In this document: positions 1 through 7,242 of the stretch, piece by piece
Layout: each line of letters starts with the position of its first letter
Position numbering within the stretch: position 1 is the first letter of the stretch
DNA from: Candidatus Delongbacteria bacterium
GTDB taxonomy: Bacteria; UBA4055
Reading direction: 5' to 3'
DNA: 9,543 nt
NCBI GenBank assembly: GCA_003477045.1
Contig: DMTS01000093.1
Location: 1 to 9,543 of the forward strand
Position numbers and translations under genes: made by a program
Notes under the pieces: generated by a model
The model's input: only the letters and a program-made list of their open reading frames with translations
What the model was told of the DNA's origin: nothing
The model's database searches: none

Positions 1-2
1 AG

Positions 3-926
3 CAGATAACAAACAGGATAGTTCACATTCAGTATGTTGCTCAGGTTGCCAGAACAATAGGGAAGGCTCTTTCTCTAAATCAGGATCTGATAGAAGCGGC
101 TGCCCTCGGGCACGATCTCGGACACACTCCTTTCGGTCATGACGGCGAAAAATATCTGGACAGGCTCTGCAAAGATTACGGGATCGGAGGATTTTCACAC
201 AATGTTCACAGCCTTTATATTGTAGAAAAAATGTCTTATAAAGGCAAGGGGATGAACCTAACGCTTCAAACCAGAGATGCGATCGTTTCTCACAACGGCG
301 AGATCGATGAAGACAGACTTGCGTCAGATCCCGATAAAACGGAATCTGATGTTCTAAAATATCTTGACAGAAAATTTATTCCAGACCCTTTGGATGTTCC
401 TATGACGCTTGAAGGATGTGTTATCAGGATGTCGGATACGATAGCATATATAGGAACAGATATAGAGGACGCAATACATCTGGGTCTGTTATCAAGAAGC
501 GACATTCCCCAAAATGTTTCAAATATACTCGGGAAAAACAACAGTTCAATAATTGATACGCTTGTAAAAGATATAATAGTTAACAGCTGGAACAAAAACC
601 ATCTAGAATTTTCTAAAAAGACGGCAGATGCGCTAAGGGAACTCAAACAGTTTAATTACAGAGCGATATACCTGAACGACAAACTGAAGCCCGAAAGAAG
701 GAAGATCGAGAAAGGATTCAATATACTTTTTGAATCTTTTTCCGAAGATATTGAAACAGGGAACAGAAATTCTGACATTTACAGACATTTTCTCGACCAG
801 AAGAACGAAGAATATATGAGCAGAACAAAAAATGCGGAAAAAGTTAGGGATTTTATCGCAAGTATGACAGACAGGTATTTTAAATATCAGCTTGAAAAAA
901 TAACAATTCCGTTGGTAAATTTATAG
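3..926 (+). CDS. dGTPase-like HD-domain dNTP triphosphohydrolase, 5' end missing
   Basis: The frame is open from the window edge to TAG at 924-926, giving 307 visible residues; the N-terminus lies outside. The family hydrolyses dNTPs to the nucleoside and triphosphate in the cytoplasm, using a metal held by an HD site. Visible in order (counting from base 3): NRIVHIQYVAQVA around the first metal His (residue 8), GHDLGHTPFGHDGE with the His-Asp pair at residues 37-38 (bases 111-116) and His at 41 and 46, the FSHNVHS segment, GMNLT, SHNGE, and MSDTIAYIGTDIEDA with the last metal Asp at bases 435-437. The C-terminal 130 or so residues resemble the usual helical extension of these proteins. An ATG at 231 is internal, because the HD motif lies upstream of it in the same frame. 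Family assignment is firm; whether dGTP or another dNTP is preferred cannot be read from sequence. Confidence 0.93.
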   Translation, partial: QITNRIVHIQYVAQVARTIGKALSLNQDLIEAAALGHDLGHTPFGHDGEKYLDRLCKDYGIGGFSHNVHSLYIVEKMSYKGKGMNLTLQTRDAIVSHNGEIDEDRLASDPDKTESDVLKYLDRKFIPDPLDVPMTLEGCVIRMSDTIAYIGTDIEDAIHLGLLSRSDIPQNVSNILGKNNSSIIDTLVKDIIVNSWNKNHLEFSKKTADALRELKQFNYRAIYLNDKLKPERRKIEKGFNILFESFSEDIETGNRNSDIYRHFLDQKNEEYMSRTKNAEKVRDFIASMTDRYFKYQLEKITIPLVNL

Positions 927-953
927 ATTTGATGAAATTATTTAACTTTATTG

Positions 954-982
954 TTGTGATTGAAGGATAACAAAGTTATATT
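954..982 (+). promoter_or_regulatory. Candidate sigma70-type promoter for the DUF2158 gene
   Basis: TTGTGA (954-959) and TATATT (977-982) are separated by exactly 17 bases. The predicted start of transcription is near 989, giving a leader of about 38 bases. The -35 box matches consensus at 4 of 6 positions and the -10 at 5 of 6. The same TATATT with 17-base spacing recurs at other genes in this window, which raises confidence. Confidence 0.5.
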
Positions 983-1026
983 GAGATTAGTAGAAAGTAT
1001 AACAAAAGCAGAACTGAGGAGCATAA

Positions 1027-1251
1027 ATGGCTAAATTCAAAAGAGGACAGGTTGTCAGGTTAAGATCCGGAAGTCCGGACATGACGGTTAAAACGGTGAT
1101 CGGCGAAGAAAAAAAGATGCCTTTTACTCTTATCGATGAGGCATGGAGGCAAAAAGGGCTGGCTGACGGTGATGTGATATGTGTATGGTTCGAAGGAAAC
1201 ACATCCAAGGAAGACGGTTTCAGTGCTGAGCTGCTGGATCTGACAAGATAA
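1027..1251 (+). CDS. DUF2158 / YodC-like small protein
   Basis: A 74-residue cytoplasmic protein with no signal peptide or membrane segment. It begins MAKFKRGQVVRLRSGSPDMTV, which fits the family pattern of a basic 'GxxVxLkSGgPxMTV' opening, and has DVICVWFEGN at residues 49-58 followed by FSAELLDL, matching the family's 'V.C.WF.g ... F....L' end. The region between the two conserved parts (about residues 29-47) looks longer than in the E. coli YodC form. An AGGAG-type ribosome binding site (about 1016-1020) lies a few bases before the ATG. It stands alone between the HD-domain hydrolase and panD, with its own candidate promoter upstream and a terminator-like inverted repeat downstream. The molecular function of the family is not known to me, and its neighbours give no clear hint. 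Confidence 0.8.
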   Translation: MAKFKRGQVVRLRSGSPDMTVKTVIGEEKKMPFTLIDEAWRQKGLADGDVICVWFEGNTSKEDGFSAELLDLTR

Positions 1252-1291
1252 GATCTAAAAAACCACAGCCGAATGACTTTGTTTATTATGC

Positions 1292-1360
1292 CGGCCTGTT
1301 ACCTTATAAACTTGACAACTATGGTCAATTTTACTATCTTACAGGCCGTTTTTAATTTTT
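1292..1360 (+). terminator. Terminator-like inverted repeat after the DUF2158 gene
   Basis: CGGCCTGT (1292-1299) pairs perfectly with ACAGGCCG (1341-1348) across a 41-base loop, and TTTTTAATTTTT (1349-1360) follows. Inside the loop is a second dyad, TTGAC (1312-1316) with GTCAA (1324-1328). The 8-bp GC-rich stem plus T tract looks like an intrinsic terminator, but the loop is unusually long and holds the candidate panD promoter. It could equally be an operator-like arrangement. Confidence 0.5.
1312..1340 (+). promoter_or_regulatory. Candidate panD promoter
   Basis: A consensus TTGACA -35 box (1312-1317) and TATCTT -10 box (1335-1340) are 17 bases apart. The start of transcription is predicted at about 1347-1348, so the panD leader would be about 30 bases. 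The -35 overlaps the dyad TTGAC-N7-GTCAA, which could be a repressor site. The whole promoter lies within the loop of the 1292-1348 inverted repeat. Confidence 0.6.
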
Positions 1361-1365
1361 AAAAA

Positions 1366-1372
1366 AAGGTGG
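1366..1372 (+). promoter_or_regulatory. Ribosome binding site that fixes the panD start
   Basis: AAAGGTGG ends at 1372, five bases before ATG at 1378. The GTG inside it (1369) is in frame and extends the reading frame by three codons, but it is part of the ribosome binding site itself, so 1378 is the likely start. With that start, the processing serine and active-site residues take the same numbers as in the E. coli enzyme. Confidence 0.75.
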
Positions 1373-1377
1373 ACAAA

Positions 1378-1740
1378 ATGTTCCGCAGAATGAAAAAATC
1401 TAAAATACACAGAGCTACAGTTACAGATGCCAATCTGAATTATCAGGGGAGCATTACGATAGACTCAGACATTTTAGAGGCAGCGGATATACTGGTCGGG
1501 GAACAGGTCCAGGTAGTCAATATAAACAACGGATCAAGGGCGGAAACATATACGATCGAAGGCGAGAGAGGCAGCGGCACGATATGCATGAACGGCGCGA
1601 TCGCAAGACTTGCTCAGCCTGGGGACATTATAATCATCATAAGTTATGCCGATTATTCTGAAGAAGAACTAAAGAATTTTAAAAGCATAACGGTCAAAGT
1701 TGATCAGAACAACAAAATAACGGATACATACAGGGAATAA
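1378..1740 (+). CDS. panD: Aspartate 1-decarboxylase (PanD proenzyme)
   Basis: Pyruvoyl-dependent enzyme that converts L-aspartate to beta-alanine plus CO2, the beta-alanine branch of pantothenate and CoA synthesis; cytoplasmic homotetramer. With the ATG start it is 120 residues, close to the usual 120-130. The self-cleavage site is plain: NYQGSITID places Gly24-Ser25, and Ser25 becomes the pyruvoyl group of the alpha chain. Lys9, His11, Arg54, Thr57 and Tyr58 (NGSRAETY) fall at the expected active-site positions, and MNGAIARLAQPGDIIIIISY is the conserved double-psi barrel core. The preceding gene ends 126 bases upstream, and a separate promoter is visible. The antiporter gene starts 4 bases after its stop, so the two are probably co-transcribed. 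No other pantothenate gene is nearby. Confidence 0.97.
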   Translation: MFRRMKKSKIHRATVTDANLNYQGSITIDSDILEAADILVGEQVQVVNINNGSRAETYTIEGERGSGTICMNGAIARLAQPGDIIIIISYADYSEEELKNFKSITVKVDQNNKITDTYRE

Positions 1741-1744
1741 GCTG

Positions 1745-2698
1745 ATGCTGAGCCTATTTTTTTTGATTTTGGGTTTTATACCATTAATCTACGGTGCTGA
1801 ATTGCTGGTTGACGCATCATCTTCATTAGCTAAGCGGATGGATATACCGAATATTGTGATCGGCCTTACGATCGTTGCGTTCGGCACTTCTGCTCCCGAG
1901 CTTATCGTGAATGTGTTCTCATCAATAGACCATAATTCAGATATTGTTTTGGGCAATGTGCTGGGAAGCAATATATTCAATCTGTTCGGCATTTTAGGTG
2001 TTGCCGCAATAACCTATCCGCTGACTGTAAAAACCAATACTACATGGATCGAAATTCCGCTTTGCTTGCTTTCTTCTGTAGTCCTGCTGGTCGTAGCCAA
2101 CGATATGTTTCTTGACAGCGGAACAGTTTCTGTAGTTAATAGGGTTGACGGAATAATTCTGCTGCTGTTTTTCGTTATATTCATAGGTTATAATATCCAG
2201 ATGATGAAGACCGGCAGCTATACTGAAACGGTGCCCGTAAAATCATTTTCAGTAAAAAAAGCTGTAATTCTGGTCATTACGGGATTAGCCTTACTGGTGA
2301 TCGGAGGTAAGGTAATCGTGACCTATGCAGTTGAACTGGCGACCGATCTCGGAATATCTCAGCGGGTAATAGCCCTGACTATCGTATCAATCGGTACATC
2401 GCTTCCAGAACTTGCTACTTCGGTTGTAGCCGCGAAAAAGAAAAATGTAGATATTGCGATAGGGAACATTGTCGGGTCGAACATTTTCAACATATTTTAC
2501 GTTTTAGGAGCATCCGCTGTAATTTATCCGGTTGGAAAACAGCCTTTGTCGAATATTGATATATTTGTTAATATATTTGCAAGCTTATTAGTGTTCACTT
2601 TTATTTTTACCGGAAAAAATAGAAAGATAGACAGGCTCGAAGGCGGTTTGCTGATATCCTTTTATGTAGCATACATAGTCGCTCTAATTCTGATGTAA
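1745..2698 (+). CDS. CaCA-family sodium/calcium antiporter (YrbG-like)
   Basis: A 317-residue inner-membrane protein, the usual length for bacterial members of the cation/calcium exchanger superfamily, predicted to have about ten membrane segments in two inverted halves. Both alpha-repeats are intact: GTSAPEL (47-53) with GNVLGSNIFN (70-79), and GTSLPEL (217-223) with GNIVGSNIFN (240-249). The acidic residues of the two PEL motifs (Glu52, Glu222) and the GSN asparagines are the ion-coordinating positions known for the family. A short charged loop around 155-172 separates the halves. It would use a sodium or proton gradient to move calcium out; exact ion use cannot be told from sequence. ATG follows the panD stop by 4 bases, with AGGGA inside the end of panD as a weak ribosome binding site, suggesting translational coupling. 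No functional link to panD is evident. Confidence 0.93.
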   Translation: MLSLFFLILGFIPLIYGAELLVDASSSLAKRMDIPNIVIGLTIVAFGTSAPELIVNVFSSIDHNSDIVLGNVLGSNIFNLFGILGVAAITYPLTVKTNTTWIEIPLCLLSSVVLLVVANDMFLDSGTVSVVNRVDGIILLLFFVIFIGYNIQMMKTGSYTETVPVKSFSVKKAVILVITGLALLVIGGKVIVTYAVELATDLGISQRVIALTIVSIGTSLPELATSVVAAKKKNVDIAIGNIVGSNIFNIFYVLGASAVIYPVGKQPLSNIDIFVNIFASLLVFTFIFTGKNRKIDRLEGGLLISFYVAYIVALILM

Positions 2699-2718
2699 TT
2701 GCGCAATCCGGAAAATTA

Positions 2719-2745
2719 AAAAAAGCCTCGGATTGAGGCTTTTTT
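2719..2745. terminator. Bidirectional intrinsic terminator between convergent genes
   Basis: AAAAAAGCCTC (2719-2729) pairs perfectly with GAGGCTTTTTT (2735-2745) around a 5-base loop. The stem carries a T run on either strand, so it can end both the antiporter transcript (plus) and the purA transcript (minus), whose stop codon is at 2748-2750. Confidence 0.93.
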
Positions 2746-2747
2746 CA

Positions 2748-4022
2748 TTATTTGAATATTGACTGATTTCTTTCGGGACCGACCGATACGATCTCGACAG
2801 GGACTTTAGTGATCTTTTCAATATAATCAATATACTTTTTAACATTTGCAGGAAGATCGTTATATTCTTTTATTTCTGAAATATCTTCTTGCCATCCGTC
2901 CAGTTCTTCATAAACAGGTACGCATTTTTCCAGAACATTGGAAACAGGCAAGAATTCTTTTAAAATTTCATTTTTATATTTATAGCCGACACAGACTTTT
3001 ATTTTTTCAAGTCCTCCAAGGACATCTATCTTTGTCAGCGCCAGCGATGAAATCCCGTTCACTCTTACCGAGTATCGGGCTATGAGGGCGTCGAAATAAC
3101 CGCATCTCCTCGGCCTTCCGGTAGTTGCCCCGACTTCGAACCCCTTTTCAGATAAATGTTTACCGGCGTCGTCAAAAAGTTCAGTTACGAACGGACCGTT
3201 GCCGACTCTTGTTGTGTAAGCTTTCATAACGCCGATTACGCTGTCAATTTTAGTAGGGCTTATGCCGGTCCCGGTACATACTCCGCCGCTTGTCGTATTC
3301 GAGGATGTTACAAAGGGATATGTTCCGTGATCGATATCCAGAAGCGTTCCCTGTGCGCCTTCGAACAGGATCGATTTTTTATTTTCGAGAGCTTCTTCGA
3401 TCATAATAGAAACATCTTTAACATACGGCTTAACAGTTTCAAATTTATCAAGGCATGCGGCATAGATAGCATTAAAGTCGAATTTATTCTTTTCACCGTA
3501 CAAAGCTTCAAAAAGCTGATTTTTCGAGTCAATATTGCTCTTTAGAACTACAGGAAAATACTCTTTATCCAAAATATCCACTACTCTTATTCCGCATCGC
3601 GTGATCTTATCCTGATAAGCCGGACCGATGCCTTTAAAAGTTGTACCGATCTTTGTTTTACGATTGTTTTCAACAGCCCTGTCGATCTCCTTGTGATAAG
3701 GCATGACTACATGAGCGTACGGACTTATGAACAGTCTTCCTTCAGGTCTTATGCCTGCATTTTTCAATATATCAAGTTCTGAAATAAATGAATCATAATC
3801 GAATACTACTCCGTTTCCGATCGCAGAAACGGTGTTTTTATTCAGCACGCCTGAAGGGATCATGTGTAGAATGAATTTTTTGTCATCGATCTTAACGGTG
3901 TGCCCCGCATTTGCTCCGCCCTGATAACGCACAACAAGATCTGCGCCTGAGCTTAAAAGGTCAATTATTTTTCCTTTTCCTTCGTCTCCCCACTGAGCCC
4001 CGACAGCTATCCTAACGCTCAT
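2748..4022 (-). CDS. purA: Adenylosuccinate synthetase
   Basis: Catalyses GTP-dependent ligation of IMP and aspartate to adenylosuccinate, the first committed step from IMP to AMP; cytoplasmic dimer. At 424 residues it is full length. Motifs in order: GAQWGDEGKGKIIDLL (8-23) with catalytic Asp13, GGANAGHTV with His41, KIGTTFKGIGPAY (124-136), LFEGAQGTLLDIDHGTYPF (219-237), SSNTTSGG, TTRVGNGPF (270-278), GATTGRPRRCGYFD (298-311), LTKIDVL (329-335) for guanine binding, and the C-terminal VSVGPERNQSI. All key residues are present. GGAGG lies at 4031-4035, eight bases before the ATG. It is the last gene of the secD-secF-purA run; a strong terminator-like hairpin sits directly upstream and no promoter is visible between, so expression may depend on read-through. 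The pairing with secDF has no obvious metabolic meaning. Confidence 0.99.
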   Translation of the reverse strand: MSVRIAVGAQWGDEGKGKIIDLLSSGADLVVRYQGGANAGHTVKIDDKKFILHMIPSGVLNKNTVSAIGNGVVFDYDSFISELDILKNAGIRPEGRLFISPYAHVVMPYHKEIDRAVENNRKTKIGTTFKGIGPAYQDKITRCGIRVVDILDKEYFPVVLKSNIDSKNQLFEALYGEKNKFDFNAIYAACLDKFETVKPYVKDVSIMIEEALENKKSILFEGAQGTLLDIDHGTYPFVTSSNTTSGGVCTGTGISPTKIDSVIGVMKAYTTRVGNGPFVTELFDDAGKHLSEKGFEVGATTGRPRRCGYFDALIARYSVRVNGISSLALTKIDVLGGLEKIKVCVGYKYKNEILKEFLPVSNVLEKCVPVYEELDGWQEDISEIKEYNDLPANVKKYIDYIEKITKVPVEIVSVGPERNQSIFK

Positions 4023-4035
4023 TTAATTATCCTCC

Positions 4036-4070
4036 AAAAAAAAACAAGTTTAGAAACTCTAAACTTGTTT
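4036..4070 (-). terminator. Intrinsic terminator between secF and purA, abutting the purA ribosome binding site
   Basis: Read on the minus strand, AAACAAGTTTAGA (4070-4058) pairs perfectly over 13 bp with TCTAAACTTGTTT (4054-4042) around a 3-base loop, and the T run extends to 4036 (nine T in all). GGAGG of purA begins at the very next base (4035). The stem is AT-rich but long. It starts 19 bases after the secF stop. On the plus strand it lacks a downstream T run, so it acts in the secF-to-purA direction only. Confidence 0.8.
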
Positions 4071-4089
4071 AAAGTTTTAACGGTTTTGA

Positions 4090-5028
4090 TCACGCTTTTT
4101 TCAGGTGTCTCTTCCTGTGGTGAAAATTTTCCCAGACTACGACAATCGGTGCTGCAACATATACTGAAGAATAGGTACCGACGATCATACCGATAAGAAG
4201 AGTAACCGTCAGATCTCTGATAACTTCTCCGCCGAATATGATCAGGATAATAACGACCATGAAGGAGCATGCACCTGTAAGTAATGTTCTGACGAGAGTT
4301 TCATTTATCGAAGTATTAACCATCTTTTCAAAATCCATGCCTTCAAGTTTCTTTATATTCTCTCTTATTCTGTCAAAAACAACGATAGTGTCGTTTAGGG
4401 AATAACCGAGAATAGTCAAAAGAGCTGCAATAACGGGAAGTGAAATTTCATAACCGAAGAAGAAACCGAGTATAGAAAGTATTCCGACAGTTATTGAAAC
4501 ATCATGAACAAGGGCCATAACGGCTGCAACCGCAAATTTAAACTGGAATTTTATTGTAATGTATAAAAGAATAAGCAGAACCGTCCAGAATATTGCCTGA
4601 ATTGTTGAACTTTTCAGCTCATCACCCACTTTGGGTCCTATGCTTGTTGATTGTCTTACTTCATATTTATCTTTTCCGAATTTTGTGTTCAGGACTTCAG
4701 TTATGTTTTTTTCGAGAGTTTTAATATCCTGCTGAGCGGTTTCTACTTTAAGCACCACTTCAGTTCCGAATTTTTCTGTATTCTGGTCGCTGAATTCCTG
4801 TATTTCAATACCCGCGAAATCTCCTGCTGAAAATGCGTTCCTTATATCTGAAATGTTCACTTTCTCATAAAATCCGGCCTGCATCAGATACCCGCCGTTG
4901 AATTCAATATTATAATCCAGACCTTTCTGCATTACGATAAAGAGCAATCCGACTACGATAACAGACGCCGAGATCAATAGAGCGGTCATCTTGAATTTCA
5001 TAAAATCGAATTTTGTTTTTAAAGCCAT
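4090..5028 (-). CDS. secF: Protein translocase subunit SecF
   Basis: Inner-membrane partner of SecD; the pair uses the proton-motive force to help complete protein export through SecYEG. The 312-residue protein begins MALKTKFDFMKFK, just before the first membrane segment (about 14-32). Family marks: EFNGG (42-46, the D1 motif), the periplasmic domain to about 135, QSTSIGPKVGDEL (126-138), VHDV (174-177), GYSLNDTIVVFDRIREN (208-224), and NTSINETLVRTLLTG (238-252) leading to the last two membrane segments and a basic tail. The start is set by AAAGGAGA about 7 bases before ATG; the frame stays open 37 codons further upstream, but that stretch overlaps the end of secD and lacks homology to SecF. 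secD ends 26 bases upstream, so the two are one operon. Confidence 0.98.
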   Translation of the reverse strand: MALKTKFDFMKFKMTALLISASVIVVGLLFIVMQKGLDYNIEFNGGYLMQAGFYEKVNISDIRNAFSAGDFAGIEIQEFSDQNTEKFGTEVVLKVETAQQDIKTLEKNITEVLNTKFGKDKYEVRQSTSIGPKVGDELKSSTIQAIFWTVLLILLYITIKFQFKFAVAAVMALVHDVSITVGILSILGFFFGYEISLPVIAALLTILGYSLNDTIVVFDRIRENIKKLEGMDFEKMVNTSINETLVRTLLTGACSFMVVIILIIFGGEVIRDLTVTLLIGMIVGTYSSVYVAAPIVVVWENFHHRKRHLKKA

Positions 5029-5054
5029 TTTATTTCTCCTTTGATTACGGAAGC

Positions 5055-7091
5055 TTATATACTTATAGATTTTGCGTTTTTCTTCATGAACAGATCTGTC
5101 AGCAGTCTTGTCATAACAACGGCTGTGTACATGTTCCATATCAGACCGATCATAAGCGTCAGAGCAAAACCTCTAACGGGACCGGTTCCGAACTGATAAA
5201 GTGTTATACCGGCTATGAATGTGGTCAGGTTCGAGTCGAAGATAGTTACAAACGCTCTGTCATATCCTGCATTCAAAGCTGAAAGAATCGTGTTCTTTTC
5301 ACCCAGCTCTTCCTTAATACGCTCAAAAATTATGATATTGGCGTCAACAGCCATACCGATTGTAAGAACGATACCTGCGATACCGGGAAGGGTTAGAGTA
5401 GCTTTAAAATAGCTTAGAGACGCAAGCGTGAATATCGTGTTTAGAAATAACGCTATTACAGCAAAAACTCCGCTTAATTTGTATAAAGCGATCATGAATA
5501 TAACAACAAGCAAAGAACCTACAAGAGAGGCTTTGACAGAGCTGTTTATTGCGTCGCTTCCCAGAGAAGGTCCGATTATCCTTTTTTCCATAATCTCAAG
5601 TGGAGCCTCAAGAGCTCCTGCCTTTAATACGATAGCCATGTCTCTGGCTTCTTCGGCAGTTCCGCCGCCCAAGGTTATCACACCTCTGCCATTCGGTATT
5701 CTTACCTGAATATTGGGTGCCATGTAAAGTTTGTTATCGAGTATTATTGCCAGTCTTTTACCGACATTTTTTCCCGTAACTTCAGCAAATACTCTTCCGC
5801 CGTCCCTGTTCAGTTCAAAAGGAACCTCCCATCCGCCGGTAGCGGAATTGTCGCCTGCCAGATTTGCAGAAGCTTCAACTATAGAAGTTCCGTCCAGAGA
5901 AGCTTTTTTATCAACAAGAAGAATTTCGTAGTACTCTTCATTATTATATACATCCGGTTTGTTTTTCCATACGAATTCGTGATTGCCTAGAACATTCCTT
6001 ACATTGTCGTTCTTAAGAAGTTCTTCAACTTTCAATTTGTTCTTGCCTTTTACCAGTATCTCGCCTCTCTGTCCCCCGACAAGAAGAGATTTGAAAGGAT
6101 TGTTCTTTGAAAGCTCTTCATCAGTTGCCGCTGCGGCAGTAGTATCAGCCGCTGAATCAGAGAAAAGCTTGGTCGCATCAGTCGCTTTAGAGGTATCAGT
6201 TTTAGCTTCTGTCACGGCAGGAGTCTCAGCCTTGCTTACTGCTGCTGAGTCTGTTGAAATAGCGTTTGACTCTAAATAATCATTCTGGTTTTTAAGCACT
6301 ATGTCGATATCGTTAACTTTCTGCTGAAGTATCTCATTATCGGCAACTATCTTAAATTCAAGAAATGCAGCCTGGTTTACAAGTTTTGTAGCTCTTTCCT
6401 CATCTTTTACTCCAGGTAACTCGACTACGATACGGTGCTTTCCTCTCGGCTGTATGGAAGGCTCCGCGATACCGAACTGGTCTATTCTGTTTCTTAAAAC
6501 TTCCAGAGTAGTCGTAATGCCTTTTTTTGCAGCGCTGTCAAGAGAAGCAAGAATTTTTTCATCCGATTCGCCTGATCTGCCGAAATAATTATTCATCGGT
6601 ACATTTTTTTCAGAAAAAGCAGTTTTTACTTCAGCAAGGTAAATCTCTTTGTCTGAACCCGCTCTTGATTTTGCGGCGGCAAGAATATCCTCGAGCTGCT
6701 TGTCTTTTTTAGTGGCTTTATTTTTCAGGAGCTGATCGTAATCTATCTCGAGCACAAGGTGCATACCACCCTGAAGGTCAAGGCCTAATGCAAGGCTTTT
6801 CAGATTCTGTTTTTCAAAAGCAGCCAATTTTTCGATCTCTTCAGGTGCGAGTGACAGATAATCAGCCTTTTCGCCGTAAGTTTTAATTAGATTGCTTTCC
6901 AGTCCTGTAAGGTCCTCGCCTCTTTCTTGCTTTGCCAAAGCTTTGGAAAGATCCGACTTGATCTTGATCTTTTCAACTGTTTGTTTCTCTGATGAGAAAT
7001 ATGTTTGATAAGTAGGAATAAGCGCATAGATTGCCCATGAAAACAAAATAGCGAATATTATCCATCTGATCATGTTGTTGTGCTCTTTCAT
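5055..7091 (-). CDS. secD: Protein translocase subunit SecD
   Basis: Larger subunit of the SecDF export motor in the inner membrane, with a big periplasmic domain that grips emerging substrates. The protein has 678 residues: an N-terminal membrane segment (about 8-26); LGLDLQGGMHLVLEID (102-117); RNRIDQFGIAEPSIQPRG (200-217); the periplasmic head; LGGGTAEEARDMAIVLKAGAL (474-494), family-typical; IIGPSLGSDAI (505-515); then five C-terminal membrane segments with GMAVDANIIIFERIKEE (579-595), carrying the conserved Asp, and DSNLTTFIAGI (619-629). Residues about 274-330 are a low-complexity Ala/Thr/Ser/Asp linker within the periplasmic part. GGAGG (7103-7107) lies 11 bases before the ATG, a rather long spacing; Met7 is a possible alternative start. 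The gene has its own promoter divergent from rplU. Separate SecD and SecF, rather than a fused SecDF, is the usual Gram-negative form. Confidence 0.98.
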   Translation of the reverse strand: MKEHNNMIRWIIFAILFSWAIYALIPTYQTYFSSEKQTVEKIKIKSDLSKALAKQERGEDLTGLESNLIKTYGEKADYLSLAPEEIEKLAAFEKQNLKSLALGLDLQGGMHLVLEIDYDQLLKNKATKKDKQLEDILAAAKSRAGSDKEIYLAEVKTAFSEKNVPMNNYFGRSGESDEKILASLDSAAKKGITTTLEVLRNRIDQFGIAEPSIQPRGKHRIVVELPGVKDEERATKLVNQAAFLEFKIVADNEILQQKVNDIDIVLKNQNDYLESNAISTDSAAVSKAETPAVTEAKTDTSKATDATKLFSDSAADTTAAAATDEELSKNNPFKSLLVGGQRGEILVKGKNKLKVEELLKNDNVRNVLGNHEFVWKNKPDVYNNEEYYEILLVDKKASLDGTSIVEASANLAGDNSATGGWEVPFELNRDGGRVFAEVTGKNVGKRLAIILDNKLYMAPNIQVRIPNGRGVITLGGGTAEEARDMAIVLKAGALEAPLEIMEKRIIGPSLGSDAINSSVKASLVGSLLVVIFMIALYKLSGVFAVIALFLNTIFTLASLSYFKATLTLPGIAGIVLTIGMAVDANIIIFERIKEELGEKNTILSALNAGYDRAFVTIFDSNLTTFIAGITLYQFGTGPVRGFALTLMIGLIWNMYTAVVMTRLLTDLFMKKNAKSISI

Positions 7092-7179
7092 AAAGAATTA
7101 AACCTCCGTACTAGTAAGAAATAGCATTCATTAATTATTCCCGGACAAATTGCCCGAAGGCTGATTTTCCGAAACGATA

Positions 7180-7208
7180 AATATAAAACTTGGCTGTATA
7201 ATTGTCAA
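7180..7208 (-). promoter_or_regulatory. secD-secF promoter
   Basis: On the minus strand, TTGACA (7208-7203) is followed after 17 bases by TATATT (7185-7180). The start of transcription is predicted near 7173, leaving a leader of about 80 bases before secD. Both hexamers are identical to those of the divergent rplU promoter. Confidence 0.75.
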
Positions 7209-7242
7209 CTGAATTATTTGTTTAAAATTAAGAATTAATCGC

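Noticed and set aside
290..646. Minus-strand open frame of 118 codons
   Set aside because: It is antisense to conserved parts of the HD-domain hydrolase, including the last metal-binding Asp motif.
1369..1377. GTG start three codons before the panD ATG
   Set aside because: The GTG is part of the AAAGGTGG ribosome binding site, and starting at 1378 gives the standard PanD numbering.
4019..4270. Minus-strand open frame of 83 codons spanning the secF end and the secF-purA gap
   Set aside because: It is another frame of the secF 3' end and runs through the terminator hairpin; composition is unlike a real protein.
5029..5139. 37-codon upstream extension of secF
   Set aside because: It would overlap the 3' end of secD and does not resemble SecF; the ATG at 5028 has a strong AAAGGAGA site and gives the normal SecF N-terminus.
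5983..6279. Plus-strand open frame of 98 codons within secD
   Set aside because: It is the antisense of the SecD low-complexity linker; its Ala/Ser/Val-rich composition comes from the complementary repeats.
7107..7132. Six-codon upstream frame (MNAISY) in the secD leader
   Set aside because: It ends next to the secD ribosome binding site, which could suggest a leader peptide, but it has no SD site of its own and is too short to separate from chance.
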